64,000 bases of DNA from Lithodes maja (Eukaryota > Arthropoda > Malacostraca > Decapoda > Lithodidae), in contig JBAKBP010006603.1 of assembly GCA_037953745.1 (NCBI GenBank), forward strand, positions 1 through 64,000, in the 5' to 3' direction. Positions 31,665-42,120 of this stretch are shown piece after piece. Numbering within the stretch: the stretch's first letter is position 1; each line of letters starts with the position of its first letter. Both the position numbers and the translations under genes were made by a program. The notes under the pieces are model-generated. The model made no database searches, was not told the origin of the DNA, and saw only the letters and a program-made list of their open reading frames with translations.

Positions 31665-33127
31665 AGTTGTGTATTGGCTAATTCCACGGATTATTGTGTG
31701 GACCCTAGGCTAGTCGTGCTTGGCTTTCTCTCGGGTCCTATGTGCGTTCAGATGGTTTCTGAGCGGGATGGGTTACTTTCCGGCGGGTTTTTCTCGGTTA
31801 CACCATGAAAAAACCCGGCCGAGAGCCGTGTTGGGCCACGCGTGGTTTCAACACAGGCTTGTGTCCCCGGCGATGAGGTGTCTGTGGCTCTCCAGGACTG
31901 CGTCTCTGTGTTGGTGCCTGTTTTCAGGCTCCCTATGATTCCCGGCGGATTGGCTGTACCCATCTAACATTGTTCATGCGGACATATGTTATGAAGTTTT
32001 TCTACCCGGTTTTACAAACCAAAGGAAAAACCTAGCTGTTGTTGAGGGCTTTCCTCCCCGGCGATCTTTTACAAAGAAGTGGGGACAGGAACTTATGGGG
32101 TTAACGTTTTTACATCTCACCCGGCGGGTGCACCTTGGTAGGGTGGGATGAACGTCTTGGTCATTCAGTTAGTTAACCGATCCATTTTAGTGATACTATA
32201 GGTATCGCCGCCTTCACATTTACGGCGATCGAAGGTTCAATTAGGGTTAACATCTTTTTTCACAAATTTTTCACACCCGGCGGGTGCTCCTGGGAGGAGG
32301 AAATAAGGAATTTACAAATTCAATTTCGTTAACCAGTTAATTGAGAGATACGTTAATGTATCGCCGCCTTCAAACTTACGGCGATCTTTTGTGACAATTC
32401 GTTAGAAATCAGATCTCGTATCAGCCTGCCCTGTGTTATTCTGCTAAATAATTCAGGTGCCGGCGTCTTTGTGGGGGGTTGTTTTCCAAAATTGAATCTT
32501 GAAACAGTCACCACCGGAAAGACTATAAACGCCATTCTGGTCCTTTATATTATGTCAGAAGGTATTCTTAACTTTCTTAAGACATGTTTAGATATTCTGA
32601 AATCTTTATAGAACCCCGCCGCGTAGCGAGCTGTGATCGTTGTGACATTACGTCTCGTTACCCGGCGGGTTATTAACACATGTGTGCGAACATGTTGGGT
32701 TAACCTTATGAGCATTAATTCCTGGAAATTTTCTTTTTTCCAGAGCTGGGCTCCGGCGGACCATTACAGACCCTGCAGTAGTTTTCCCCACCAGTCTTTG
32801 TCATGGCTACCTTTGCCCCAGTTTTTGCTTTATGCATTACCCCTACCTGTGCCGGTATCCCTATTTTTGCGCACACTCTTTGCATCAAGTGTGTTAAATG
32901 TCTAGACCGTTCAAGGGGTCTGTGGGTGATGCGCAACTGTTCCTTTTGCTCCCAATTAAGTGTCAAGGTCCTCCGCGACAATGATAAGACTGCAGCGGTC
33001 GCCTTACGAGAGGTTAGGCAACAGATGTCAGCGTATACTACGATTGTGGCTCATAAGTCACTTCAATGTGACAACGTCCCTCTTTGGGATAGGCTTCTTT
33101 TCGAGCACCCTCCCCCTAAACGTTCCT
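31665..33127 (+). other. Unclassified segment with repeated ATCGCCG hairpins and a cysteine-rich open frame
   Basis: It lies between the RTE 5' end and DIRS copy 1. CCGGCG words recur (about 31780, 31878, 31942, 32058, 32120, 32278, 32460, 32660). Two related modules (about 32110-32235 and 32270-32390) each run CACCCGGCGGGTGC, then GTTAACC/AGTTAA, then a hairpin TATCGCCG(CCTTCA...TTA)CGGCGAT. An open frame from 32803 reaches the DIRS boundary; it has HTLCIKCVKC and RNCSFC, a Cys/His spacing seen in some retroelement gag-like proteins. Possibly the 5' part of another, unidentified element. I cannot name it. Confidence 0.4.
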
Positions 33128-33432
33128 ATTTGTTAGTAGTCTTGGCAAATCCAACGTCAAGGCTATTAACCTAATTGCAATGACGACTTGTCTATTTTGA
33201 CTGCTATGTCGTCATTCCAACCGCGGTTAAAAAGAAAACGTCTAGAGTCTACTCCTTATCTTGCTCTAGGAGACGTTGTACATTAACCAAAACTACCACC
33301 GAAGGTGAAAAAAGCATTAGAAGAGAAGAAAAAGGGGTTTACCTTAGTTACCGCTCAAGGCCCATCCCGTGTTCCGTCATGCGCCGATCCCTGTCGAACG
33401 TGCGCATGAGCGACCCTCTCTTGTTATCATTT
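33128..33432 (+). repeat. Left inverted terminal repeat, DIRS copy 1
   Basis: From ATTTGTTAGTAGTC through GACGACTTGTCTATTTTGAC and AGGAGACGTTGTACATTAAC to GAGCGACCCTCTCTTGTTATCA. It is the reverse complement of 40923-41215 with few differences and is repeated at 57045-57345 and 48395-48681. Confidence 0.92.
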
Positions 33433-34406
33433 TTCACGCGCCTCCATTGATTGAGTCCGCTTTTGTTGTGCTCCTTCAATTCACCCTGTTTTAGGTTCGT
33501 TTCGGCTTTTCTGGCCTTCTTTTTGCTAGACAGATGTTACGTGATCTAGGACACACCTAAATGGGCTCCTCAGTGTGTTTAATGGAGACGCGTGTGGAAA
33601 TAGCTACCGAAGGTACGGGGGCGCTTGGCGTTCCCCGTCTATATGTTTTCATTCTTTCTCTTTTCATATTCTTTTTTCCTGTTAGTCTGGGCATAGTTTA
33701 GCTTTTAGCTTCAATTAGCCTAGCTTGTTTATCATTCAGGAATTGCTATGCCCTTATGAGTTCTCATTTTTTCATAGCCTAGGTGTACAGTTGGTTCACA
33801 ACCTGAGATTTCGTGGTGGCGGTGCTGTTTGTAGAGTTTGTGTCAGCCGCATAACTAGCGTTATTCCCGAGTCCCCCCTTTCGAGCCTTCACTGTGTCTC
33901 AAGGGCCTGGGCGCTTAGTGGTTCGTGATACCCAGAGGTACCCCACGGGGGCCTCTCCCTCACTCCACAGGGTTTTTTCGCCCCTGACACATTCTCTACT
34001 CGCGGCTAGGCCACCCTTTTTCTCACCAGTTTCATTACTGGTTTTTTGTGTTTCCCTTCCTGTTTTCACCTCCATCCTTTCATCACTTTTGCCCAATCCT
34101 GGGGTACCCCACGGGGGCCCCTGTTGTGCCAAACCACCCAACCTGCCACTTCTCCTCATGGGCTTTGCTCTATCTCTGTGGGTTGGGTGGTTCCCAGGGT
34201 ATGTGCCTCCTCTCCCCTGGTGTGCCTTCCTTGCCTCTCCCTTGACCGGTCGAGTCAGGATATTATCAAGGAAGACACTGCTCAGCTAGATGGTCACGGT
34301 CATCTTCGCTTGGAGTTCATAAGGAGTTGACGCTTGTTTGCCGGCCTTTTTTGGTTTTCCTAGACGCCCCTCTCGCTTGTTCGGCACCGGGCCCTCTTGG
34401 CAGGTC

Positions 34407-34549
34407 CCGCAAATTTGCGGTGTGCTCGATTCGGCCCTCTGGGTCGTTTCGGCTCCCCGCAAATTTGCGGAGATCGCTGGGGGGTCGCGTGACGATGTGG
34501 GGGGTTTGTGTCGGTACGGATCTACCTCCATTGGCCCGCAAATTTGCGG
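34407..34549 (+). repeat. Three perfect 14-bp palindromes CCGCAAATTTGCGG
   Basis: At 34407-34420, 34457-34470 and 34536-34549 in the leader of DIRS copy 1; kept in copy 2 (55937, about 56017 with one outer base changed, and 56064). Candidate protein-binding sites; role unknown. Confidence 0.85.
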
Positions 34550-34688
34550 TTATAGTTGGCTTTCACTGTTGACCCTTTTTTGTGTCATATTGTTGCCTGA
34601 TACTATATTGGTGTATGCACTTTCCTGGTGTTATAGGCCCTGCATGTAAGATGTTGAGTGGTGGTTAACACTTTCTCCATCTTTGCAG

Positions 34689-34750
34689 GTTCTGCTGGTG
34701 CTCTTCCGCCTCGGCCGCCCTCCTCACCTACCTCTGTGCTCCCGGTTTAG
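34689..34750 (+). other. Exon-like segment in DIRS leader
   Basis: TTTCTCCATCTTTGCAG|GTTCTG ends at 34688 as a good splice acceptor, and TTTAGG|GTGAGTAC begins a good donor at 34751. Both signals are kept in copy 2 (near 55802 and 55735). Splicing within the element is inference. Confidence 0.35.
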
Positions 34751-35195
34751 GGTGAGTACAGCTCCCTGTTTGCATGTGTGTTCCTGTTTCCCCATGCTCC
34801 TTCCCTGGTTATTCTTGGACATTCTCTCCACTTACACCTTCGACGTGCTGATTCTGGTGTGTGTTCTTCTCGTGCTGGTCGGCTGCTTTGCTTTCGCCTT
34901 GGTTGTCGCTCCCCTTGCTTGGTGAGCCACATGTCCTGCTTGCGCCACTCGCTCTTTGTGTCCTCTACGGCCTACCTCCCTGCTCTGTGTGGCCCGTGTC
35001 TGGCCCTGGTGGTTGTGCTGCTCCATGGCCCTGGTTCCTCGGCGGCGGCTGTGGCCTCTGCTTCCCTTCCGTCGGTGTGGCCGATGGTCTCACGCCACTT
35101 TGGGCCTGTGGGCCGCCGTTTCCCCGGCCTTTGTTGCCGCCCGGTTCCGCGTCACCCTGGGTATCCCTGACCCGACTGCCGGCCGTTCTACACAG

Positions 35196-35345
35196 CCCGT
35201 AGCCTCGTAGGTGGAGCTCTCGTCTCACACACGAGGGGTCGGGGGTTCACTCCCTGACCGGGCAGTGACGGATTGGGCTTGTCTCCTTTCATGTGTTAGC
35301 CTCAGTTCACCTAGCTGTAAATTGGTCCCTGGTCTTCGTGGACAA
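35196..35345 (+). mobile_element. tRNA-derived SINE captured in DIRS copy 1
   Basis: A-box-like TAGCCTCGTAGGTGGAGC, B-box-like GGGTTCACTCCC, then TTCATGTGTTAGCCTCAGTTC and ACCTAGCTGTAAAT. The same SINE sits at the same place in copy 2, so it predates the split of the two copies. Confidence 0.7.
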
Positions 35346-35349
35346 CGTT

Positions 35350-37660
35350 GTGTCGTCCCGTCTGGGGTTGGCACCAATGGTGCAAGGCGAGCTGGGTATC
35401 ATATGGTTCCCCTCCGCTACTGGTCAACCTAAGCCTCCACGCTCTCGCTCGCCTCGCTACTGCCCCTCGTCGTCCTCCTGATCGCCTTGACGTCGCCCGT
35501 CGCCCTCGTCTTGGTTCTCGCCCTGAGGCCGGGGTTGGCGGCTCTGCTCCTATGCGCCCTCCCCTGGCCTCTAAGGATAGGGGCTCTCCTCCCTTCCGCC
35601 CGCTTTTCTAGCCCAGCCGACTTCCTCTTACGTTGTCCTCTCCGCGCGCGGTTGTTCGTGCTGTCGCTGGCCCTCTGCTCCCTCCTACTCTGTCCAGGAG
35701 GGTCCGCCTGGGTGTCGTTGCTTCTCCTACTTCACCTACTTCCGTGCCTCTTCTTCCTTCACGGTCTCGTCCCGCGGTGGGGGTCCCTCCCTCCTCCGCC
35801 TCGGTGTCGGGCCGCCATGTTCTCTCAGCCCCGGGGGTCCTTGCTCTGTTTCCCCCCGCGGCTCCTTCTGGCCTCCTTTCACCCGTCCGGCCTTCCCCCT
35901 CCCGTCGTCCTGCTCCTCCTCCTTCTTCTCTTCCTGCCCTTCACTTCCCGTCTCGCCTGGGGGGTGCCCCTCCTCTTGCCTCGGTGAGGTTTCGGGGTCC
36001 CCCTTTTCTCGGGAGCTGTCGTGTTGCTGGAAGAGGGGGTTGGTGCTGTTTCCCCCTCGGCCGTTCGTGTTCGGGGACAGGTCCCTCTACGGCGACACGG
36101 CCGTCGCCGCTCGCCTTCCTTGGGCCGCGGCGCTGCTGGTTCGTGTCGTGGGTCTCGCTCCCGCTCACGCTTGTCCCTGCGGGCCGACCCTTCTGGGTGG
36201 GGGGGGGGGGGTGGGGGGGGGGTCTCCTCTCTCGGTTCGATTGTTGGCTTTGCAGGGCTGGGTTGTGTCACACTTCGACGGGTGCTTGGCGTCGTTGGCT
36301 GCCTCCCTCTTCTCGCGCTTCTTGGCGGTGCCTCAACCTCAGCGCCTCGCCATTCCTACCCCTGCTACGGTCCCGCTCCCTTCTGCAGGCCTACGCTCTG
36401 GTCAGACTTCGCCGCACTGCCCTCCTTCCGGCTGTTCAGTCCCTGGCTGTGTTGCCGGGTCGGTCCTCCTATGGGCCGGGTTTGTGCGACGCCGGTACGC
36501 CTGGCTTCGCCGTCATGCTCGGTCGCCCTCTCCCCTTGGAGGCCTGGTTTGTTGTGGCCTTCGCCTTCACGCCGTTCCGTCGACGGCTCTCCTTCGGTCC
36601 CTCCCTTAGGTTCCTAGCCTTGACGTTGGACTGGGGTCGTCCCTGCTTTTGCCTCCTCTTGTGTCTGTCGGCGGGTTGGCCGGCGCGTTCTGGTCCTGGA
36701 TGGGCGCGCCCATTCTTGACCTTTGTTCTCTTGCTCCCCCGTTCTTCTCTCACCCGGATCAGGCCTCTGTCGCCACGGTTTTTCCCTTGCGACAGAGGGT
36801 GACGGACTTCTTGTCTTGTCTTTCGGTTCCCTCCAGCCGTCTGTCCCCGCCTGCGGCTTTTCGGGGCGTCTGCGCCAGGCGCTCTTCGCGAGGGTTTGGA
36901 CTTTGTTCTGCGGGTCCACCTTCGGCTCGCGATGTCTTTGGTTCCCGAGCTGAAGGCGATTTTGTGCGCGGCAACTCGGCGCCGCCCGACGGTGCTGTCC
37001 TCGTTCTGCCGGCCGGCCCCCTTGGATATGTTATCCTCTGCTCTATATACGTCGGGGTTCTTTCAGCTGGTTGCTTGGGTATGCTCGCTTCTCTGTCGGC
37101 GGCCCCTGCTTCCGCCACGCGCCGACACGCTGTGTCGTTGCGGTCCCTGCTTCCGTCACGCACCGTCGTGCTGTGTCGCACGCGGGGTCTTCTCAGTCCC
37201 GTCCTTCTGCCGGTCCTCTTCGGGGTGCTGCTGCACGTGCTGCCGCCTTGCGCGGCCGCTGGCCTGGGCCGTTGCGGGCCAGTGCGTCGCTTCCGCCTCG
37301 CCCTTCTGTTCTTGCCCCTTTCATCCCCGCTGTGTCGGGGCTGGCCGGCCTTCCCCTTCCGGCCGCCCTTCGACGTGGTCTGCCCCGCGCCGGCCTGGGG
37401 TTGGGGGGGGGGGGGGGGTCGACGTGGCGCTCGTGCCCGCACGGCCCGTACCGAGGGTACCTCCGCGTCAACGCAATGTGTGGTTCTCTGGGTCGGACTC
37501 CTTGTTCTCCTTCTCGCCTGGCCGACCGGGTCGCTCCCCTCCTCTCGGGTGCTCCCTCGGGTTGTTTTTGCCCTTGCGCCCCTCGGTTGCCGCGAGGGAC
37601 GTTGGGGGCGGCGGGTTGCGCGGTGGGGTCTCGCCTGGTGGTGGACGTCTCGGCCCCCTT
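35350..37660 (+). pseudogene. GC-rich DIRS body upstream of RT; gag-like part not resolved
   Basis: Several long open frames overlap on both strands because the strand is G/C/T-rich and stop codons are rare, so length is not evidence here. On the plus strand the frame at 35633-36802 is Ser/Pro/Arg/Val-rich. A gag-like ORF is expected at this place in DIRS elements, but I see no zinc knuckle or other decisive motif. Poly-G runs at about 36199-36222 and 37404-37418 may be sequencing-sensitive. Confidence 0.4.
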
Positions 37661-37664
37661 TCCG

Positions 37665-38226
37665 CTCTTGTCACCGACGCCGGCCCATCTCTTCGGAGGT
37701 GGCCCACGTGCTCACTTCCATGCCCGAGCTGGGTGGCGTCGAGGGAGTTGACCGCCGGTCGCCCGGTTTTCCTCTCCCGTGTCTTTCTGGTCCCGTCGTC
37801 GAACTGCGACGCGATGCGACCGTTGGTGGTTCTGTCGGCCCTCAACAGGCGCGTCGTGCACACACGGTTTCGGATGCTGCCGGTACCCCTGGTACGCCTG
37901 GCCCTGTGCCCTCTGTCGTGGGTTGTGTCGCTGGCCCTCCAGGATGCGTCTTGGCTCGTTCCTCTCCATCCTCTCTTCCAGCGATTCTTGGCCGTTCGGA
38001 CTTCCGATCGTGTGTTCCTGTTCGCCGGCCTTCCCTTCGGTCTCCACATCGCGCCGCGGGTCTTCTCCGCACATGTGGGGCCGGCTCTGGGTCCTCTCCT
38101 CAGGAGCGGGCTCCGGCTCCTGTTTTCCTTGGCCGACTGGTTGGTAGTTTCCGAAGCCCTGGGCCTGTGCGTTGGTGACGCCCTCACAGTCGTTCGCACC
38201 GTCGCACGGTTAGGGTTCCCCTTTTG
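37665..38226 (+). pseudogene. DIRS reverse transcriptase, copy 1 (catalytic aspartates replaced)
   Basis: In the frame ending at 38226: VFLSRVFLVPSSN, LSALNRRVVHTRFRM, SLALQDASWLVPLHP (motif A), FLAVRTSDRVFLFAGLPFGL then HIAPRVFSAHVG (motif B region), and FSLADWLVVSEA (motif C). The family usually reads DLKDAY/DLQDAY in motif A and YLDDWL in motif C. Here the first Asp is Ala in both (codons GCC at 37934 and 38132), and the Tyr of each motif is Ser. Copy 2 has the same changes. The domain cannot be catalytic by known RT chemistry. Family consensus is from general knowledge, not an alignment run here. Confidence 0.8.
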
Positions 38227-38574
38227 ATGTTCCCGTTTCACGCTTGACCACGTCGCGTGTCGTGCCATGGGTCGGTCTCGCAGTCTTCGCCGTGTTGCAC
38301 TCGGTTTCCCTCCTGGGGTGGCTCTGGGACTCGTTCGTGGGTTCGCTGCTTTGGGCCGCTCTGCCCCTTTCCTTAGGGAGCCTCTGGCTCCTCCGCCTCC
38401 TCCTCATGGGCCCCGTGGTGTTTCCGTTGCCCCTCTGGATCGGCTCCTGCCGCTCCTGCGTCCCGTTCGCTGACGCTTCGGTCTCTGGGTTGCTCCGGGC
38501 TCGCTCTCTGCGGCGGTGCCCTGGTCCGCCCCCCCCGCCGACGGTCTGGGTAGCCTCAGATCCGTCGAGCGCGG

Positions 38575-38970
38575 TTGGGTGGGGTTCCCGATCGACCCTG
38601 GGACGTCCACTTCCTGGCTGATGGGTGGGTCTCCCTCCACTTACCCGTCTATGCCCTCGGACTGTTGGTTCCTCTGTTCTTCCTGCGGGTCCACGCGCTG
38701 GCCCTTCGGGGTCAGTCGGTGGCCTTCGGGTTCGCCACTCAGACAGGCTGTCCCCTGTTTTCCTTCTGCGGGGGTTCCTCCAGGTCGTTGACTCTATTGG
38801 GGGTCTCGGTGGAGTTGTTCTTCCTCGCGGCCCGGCACCCCTTCTCCTTGCATGCCTCCTCCCTGCCCGGGCCTGCCACCCTGTGGGCGGCCGCCCTGTC
38901 GTGGGGGCAGGGCGTTCTTGTTGAATGGGCGTTGCAACGGACTGTGTTCGCCGACCTCGCGGCTTCCTGA
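38575..38970 (+). pseudogene. DIRS RNase H domain, copy 1
   Basis: A 131-codon frame: ALRGQSVAFGFATQTGCPLF, GGSSRSLTLLGVSVELFFLA and ARHPFSLHASSLPGPATLWA followed by AALSWGQGVLVEWALQRTVFADLAAS. In the family the segment near the end reads LWADALSR, whose Asp is catalytic; here it is WAAAL (GCC at 38890). The trailing VEWALQRTVF is the usual DIRS segment between RNase H and recombinase. Confidence 0.7.
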
Positions 38971-39282
38971 GGTGTTCCGGAGGTCGCCTTGTTCGCATCG
39001 GGGGTGCCGCGCCGGTTGCCTTTGGACCTCTCCCTCCGGCCTCGCGCTCCGGGGGGGGTCCGGCCGCTTTCATGGTGGCCTGGTACAGGTGGCGGTCGAT
39101 CTACATCTTTCCGCCCCTAGACGCGCTGTTGCTGTGCCCAGTCCTCGCGAGGCTGCGGCTGTATCACGGCTGCGTCTGGCTCCTCGCGCCTCTGTGGCCG
39201 GCACGGGCTTGGTCCGCCCGGTTGCCGCGGTGGTGCCCGAGTCCGGTCCCTCTACCTGTCTCCGGCTTCCACTTGGGCTCGG

Positions 39283-40285
39283 TTGGGGTCCTGCGGGCCT
39301 CGTTGGCCTTCGCGTCGTGCTTGTTCATGTGGCACGGTGGCTCCCGGTCCCCGGCCGGGCCCTGGCCGGGTCCTGACTGACTTCCTGCAGCGTTCCTGGC
39401 CGTCTTCTCCTTGGGGGCCTTACGGGTCCCGCTGGGGGTCTTTTCCTAGGTGGCTACAGGCCACTCGCCTGCCTGTTGGCTCTTCTTCCCTCGTCCTACG
39501 CTCCTTGTTTCACCTCTTCCGTACGCGTCGCTTTCGAGTCGACGCTATCCGTACCCCCTTGTCTGCCGTCCGGGGGCTCTTTGGGTCCGTCGCTGGGCTG
39601 GTCGTTCTGCCACAGGCGCGGGATTCCTTCCTGCCGGCTGCCTTCCGGGATCGTCCTCCTCCGCGCCTGGTCCCTCCGCAGTGGGTTCTGGGGCGGGCTC
39701 TGGTCCTTCTGGCTTCACCCTCGTCTACAAGGGCCGCTACGCCGGCTCTGTTGCTCGGGCGTCCGCTCTTCCTTGTCGCTCTGGCCGCTGGGGTTCGGGT
39801 GTCTGCCCTTGCGGCATTGTCATGGCCCCGGGACTGCGTGCGCTTCTCCCCGTCCTTGCCTGGCGTCTCGTTCGCCTCCTCCCCTCCTTTTGTTGCCACA
39901 CTTGGGAGGGCGGCCCCCGCTTTCCAGCCTTTCGCCGTCCAGGCTTTCCGGCTTGGGCGTTCCTCGCCATGTGTTGTGCCCGGTGTCGGCCTTGCGCTCC
40001 TCTGTTGCGTCTGTGGCGCCGCCTTCGGGTCCTGCTGTGGGGGTGTCTCCTCGGACAGGTGGGAGGCTCTCGCAGGTGCAGATGGGCCGCCGCGTTTGTC
40101 GGACCGTTCGTGCCCGTCGCCCTGTTTGTAGGGGTTCTGCGCGCGATGTCGGATCCTTTGCTGCCTCCTTCCGGTTCCTGCCACGTCGATCCTTACCTGC
40201 CTTCGCCTCAGCGGTTTTGTGGGTCTTCTATCAATTCCTTCATCTCCTCCTACCTCTCCGTGTCCAGTGTTCGACCCCCTCGGCT
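39283..40285 (+). pseudogene. DIRS tyrosine recombinase, copy 1 (frameshifted; His and Arg lost)
   Basis: VPPQWVLGRALVLLASPSST and GRPLFLVALAAGVRVSALAAL (first catalytic Arg region, normally GRRxSExHAL) lie in one frame (39283-40131). A one-base insertion near 39955 relative to copy 2 moves HVLCPVSALRSS into another frame. The H-x-x-R box, AHDVRSFAAS in copy 2, reads ARDVGSFAAS here (40141-40170), and the segment with the nucleophile Tyr (FISSYLSV) is in a third frame. No functional recombinase can be made from this copy. Confidence 0.78.
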
Positions 40286-40745
40286 GGTGGTTGCTCTCGG
40301 GGGTCGTGTTTCCTGGTGCTCTGGCGAAGATCCCTGGTCTTCCCCCCTTGTCCCTCATTCTTTTCCTTTGTTTTATATGACAAAGGGGGGGGGGGGTGTA
40401 CGGGTTTGCAACACTGGATTGCAAGTTTGGGATTGTGTATTGTTCCAGTACATAAGTGTTTTTGCCACATTGAAAATTGTGTTTTGTTCTTGTGTTCAGT
40501 GTTTTTGTTGGTTTTTGAAGAAAAGGGTTTTGGGTACAGTACCTTTTTGGTTTCAGACAAGTCTATGTTTTTGCATTACTATGAATGACGGGCATGTGTT
40601 AAAACTGTTCTTTTTAGCTACTCCTCAGTTTTTCACTCTTTTATTAGACTCTCTTGTTTAAATTGTGTCTTTGTCATTCATACTTTTGTTTTATGCATTG
40701 GTTTTTGGTAGGTTGGGCTTGGATGTCCTCCTCCTATTTGTTATG

Positions 40746-40860
40746 CAGCCTTGACGTTGGATTTGCCAAGACTACTAACAAATTGGGAGGTTTGACGTAC
40801 CTCCCAACCTACCAAATAGGAAAACCTACTATTTGGTAGTAGTCTTGGAAAATCCAACGT
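40746..40860. other. Internal complementary region, DIRS copy 1
   Basis: GCCTTGACGTTGGATTTGCC then AAGACTACTAACAAAT is the reverse complement of the element's first bases, and it runs directly into TGGGAGGTTTGACGTACC, the reverse complement of the last bases. It thus equals the complement of the circular junction, the hallmark used in DIRS replication. Confidence 0.88.
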
Positions 40861-40922
40861 ACATAATACCCTCCCTCACGCCGGACCCCTGCCCATCCGC
40901 GTTCTTCTGCTGACGTGAGATG

Positions 40923-41271
40923 TGATAACAAGAGAGGGTCGCTCATGCGCACGTTCGACAGGGATCGGCGCATGACGGAACACGGGATGGGCCTTGAGCG
41001 GTAACTAAGGTAAACCCCTTTTTCTTCTCTTCTAATGCTTTTTTCACCTTCGGTGGTAGTTTTGGTTAATGTACAACGTCTCCTAGAGCAAGATAAGGAG
41101 TAGACTCTAGACGTTTTCTTTTTAACCGCGGTTGGAATGACGACATAGCAGTCAAAATAGACAAGTCGTCATTGCAATTAGGTTAATAGCCTTGACGTTG
41201 GATTTTCCAAGACTACTACCAAATAGTAGGTTTTCCTATTTGGTAGGTTGGGAGGTACGTCAAACCTCCCA
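40923..41271 (+). repeat. Right inverted terminal repeat, DIRS copy 1
   Basis: Reverse complement of 33128-33432, then about 60 additional bases with a further inverted repeat (ACTACCAAATAGTAGG, CCTATTTGGTAGG) ending CAAACCTCCCA. Confidence 0.9.
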
Positions 41272-41950
41272 TTCTAAAGAAGTTCTAATAAACCAATTAT
41301 ACAATACTAATCTTGTGTTTACACTGAATCCAAATTGACATGCCCTATATATGATATACATACATTTGTTTACTTTTGATGACATATAATTGACATGGTC
41401 TGTCCAAGTTAGGTTTGAGTTGATGCGTAATCCTAACTATTTACAACTGTGCACAATGGGTATATTACTTTCATTCAACTGCAGCTGGGGGTACACAATG
41501 GGCCTTTTTGGGGGCGATACAATCATAACTTCACATTTAAGGGGATTAGGCGTCATTTTAACTGCAATGCATTCATGTGTAAGTTCATCTAACGTGGTTT
41601 GCATCTTGAATGTGATTGTATCTTTTGTATCAACAATTTCGGCTAATGTGAGATCATCAACATACTTCATACGGATATTTGCGTTACGGGCTATACTATT
41701 AACTATAGCTAAAAATAGTATAGGCCCCAGCCGGGTCCCTTGTGGTACCCCACATGTGATGTAATCGTACAGGGATATCGTGTCCCGATAGCGTACCCTG
41801 TGCTGGCGATCTGATAGGAAGCTTGATATGAATGATAACAGTGATGGACGGCAACCCAAGAGAAAGAGTTCACGAATTGTATTCGTATTTTCTGGCTCAT
41901 TACGGAAAGCACAGGCTGCAATATCATTAGCCGGGATCGAGTTTCCCGTG
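41272..41950 (-). mobile_element. CR1-like LINE RT fragment cut by DIRS copy 1
   Basis: Minus strand: DIAACAFRNEPENTNTIREL, FISSFLSDRQHRVRYRD, CGVPQGTRLGPILFLAIVNS (motif B), MKYVDDLTLAEIVD (motif C, both Asp), MTPNPLKCEVMIVS, a stop at about 41434, then LRINSNLTWTDHV and LYNWFIRTSLE running to the DIRS border at 41271. On the far side of DIRS copy 1 the continuation (YACPVW or similar) is not found, so this LINE was already truncated there, or sequence was lost. Confidence 0.75.
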
Positions 41951-42120
41951 GATGCGATATTTTTGTATTATTGTATTAATTTATTATTTTTGTTTCTTTT
42001 AGTTTTTACTTTGAATGTCATTTTACGAAATTAAATTCAATCATTTACAGATATTGTGTTAATTTTATATATAATACGTTTTAATTGGCTTGGGTTATTG
42101 TATACAATAATACTGCAGTT

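Larger units (their letters stand above)
33128..41271 (+). mobile_element. DIRS-order retroelement, copy 1 (8144 bp)
   Basis: It starts ATTTGTTAGTAG and ends CAAACCTCCCA. Parts in order: left inverted terminal repeat, AT-richer leader, three CCGCAAATTTGCGG palindromes, a captured SINE, a GC-rich adenine-poor coding body with RT, RNase H and tyrosine recombinase (YR), an internal complementary region, and the right inverted repeat. RT, RNase H and YR in this order with inverted ends and an internal complementary region define DIRS elements, which integrate as circles through the recombinase and do not make ordinary target duplications. The coding parts are frameshifted, and key residues are replaced. 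The inserts and lesions shared with copy 2 mark a common progenitor. Confidence 0.9.

Noticed and set aside
34800..40600. Many long open frames on both strands in the GC-rich body (also 49.0-54.3 kb)
   Set aside because: The strand is poor in A, so stop codons are rare in most frames. Only frames with DIRS RT, RNase H or recombinase motifs were kept.
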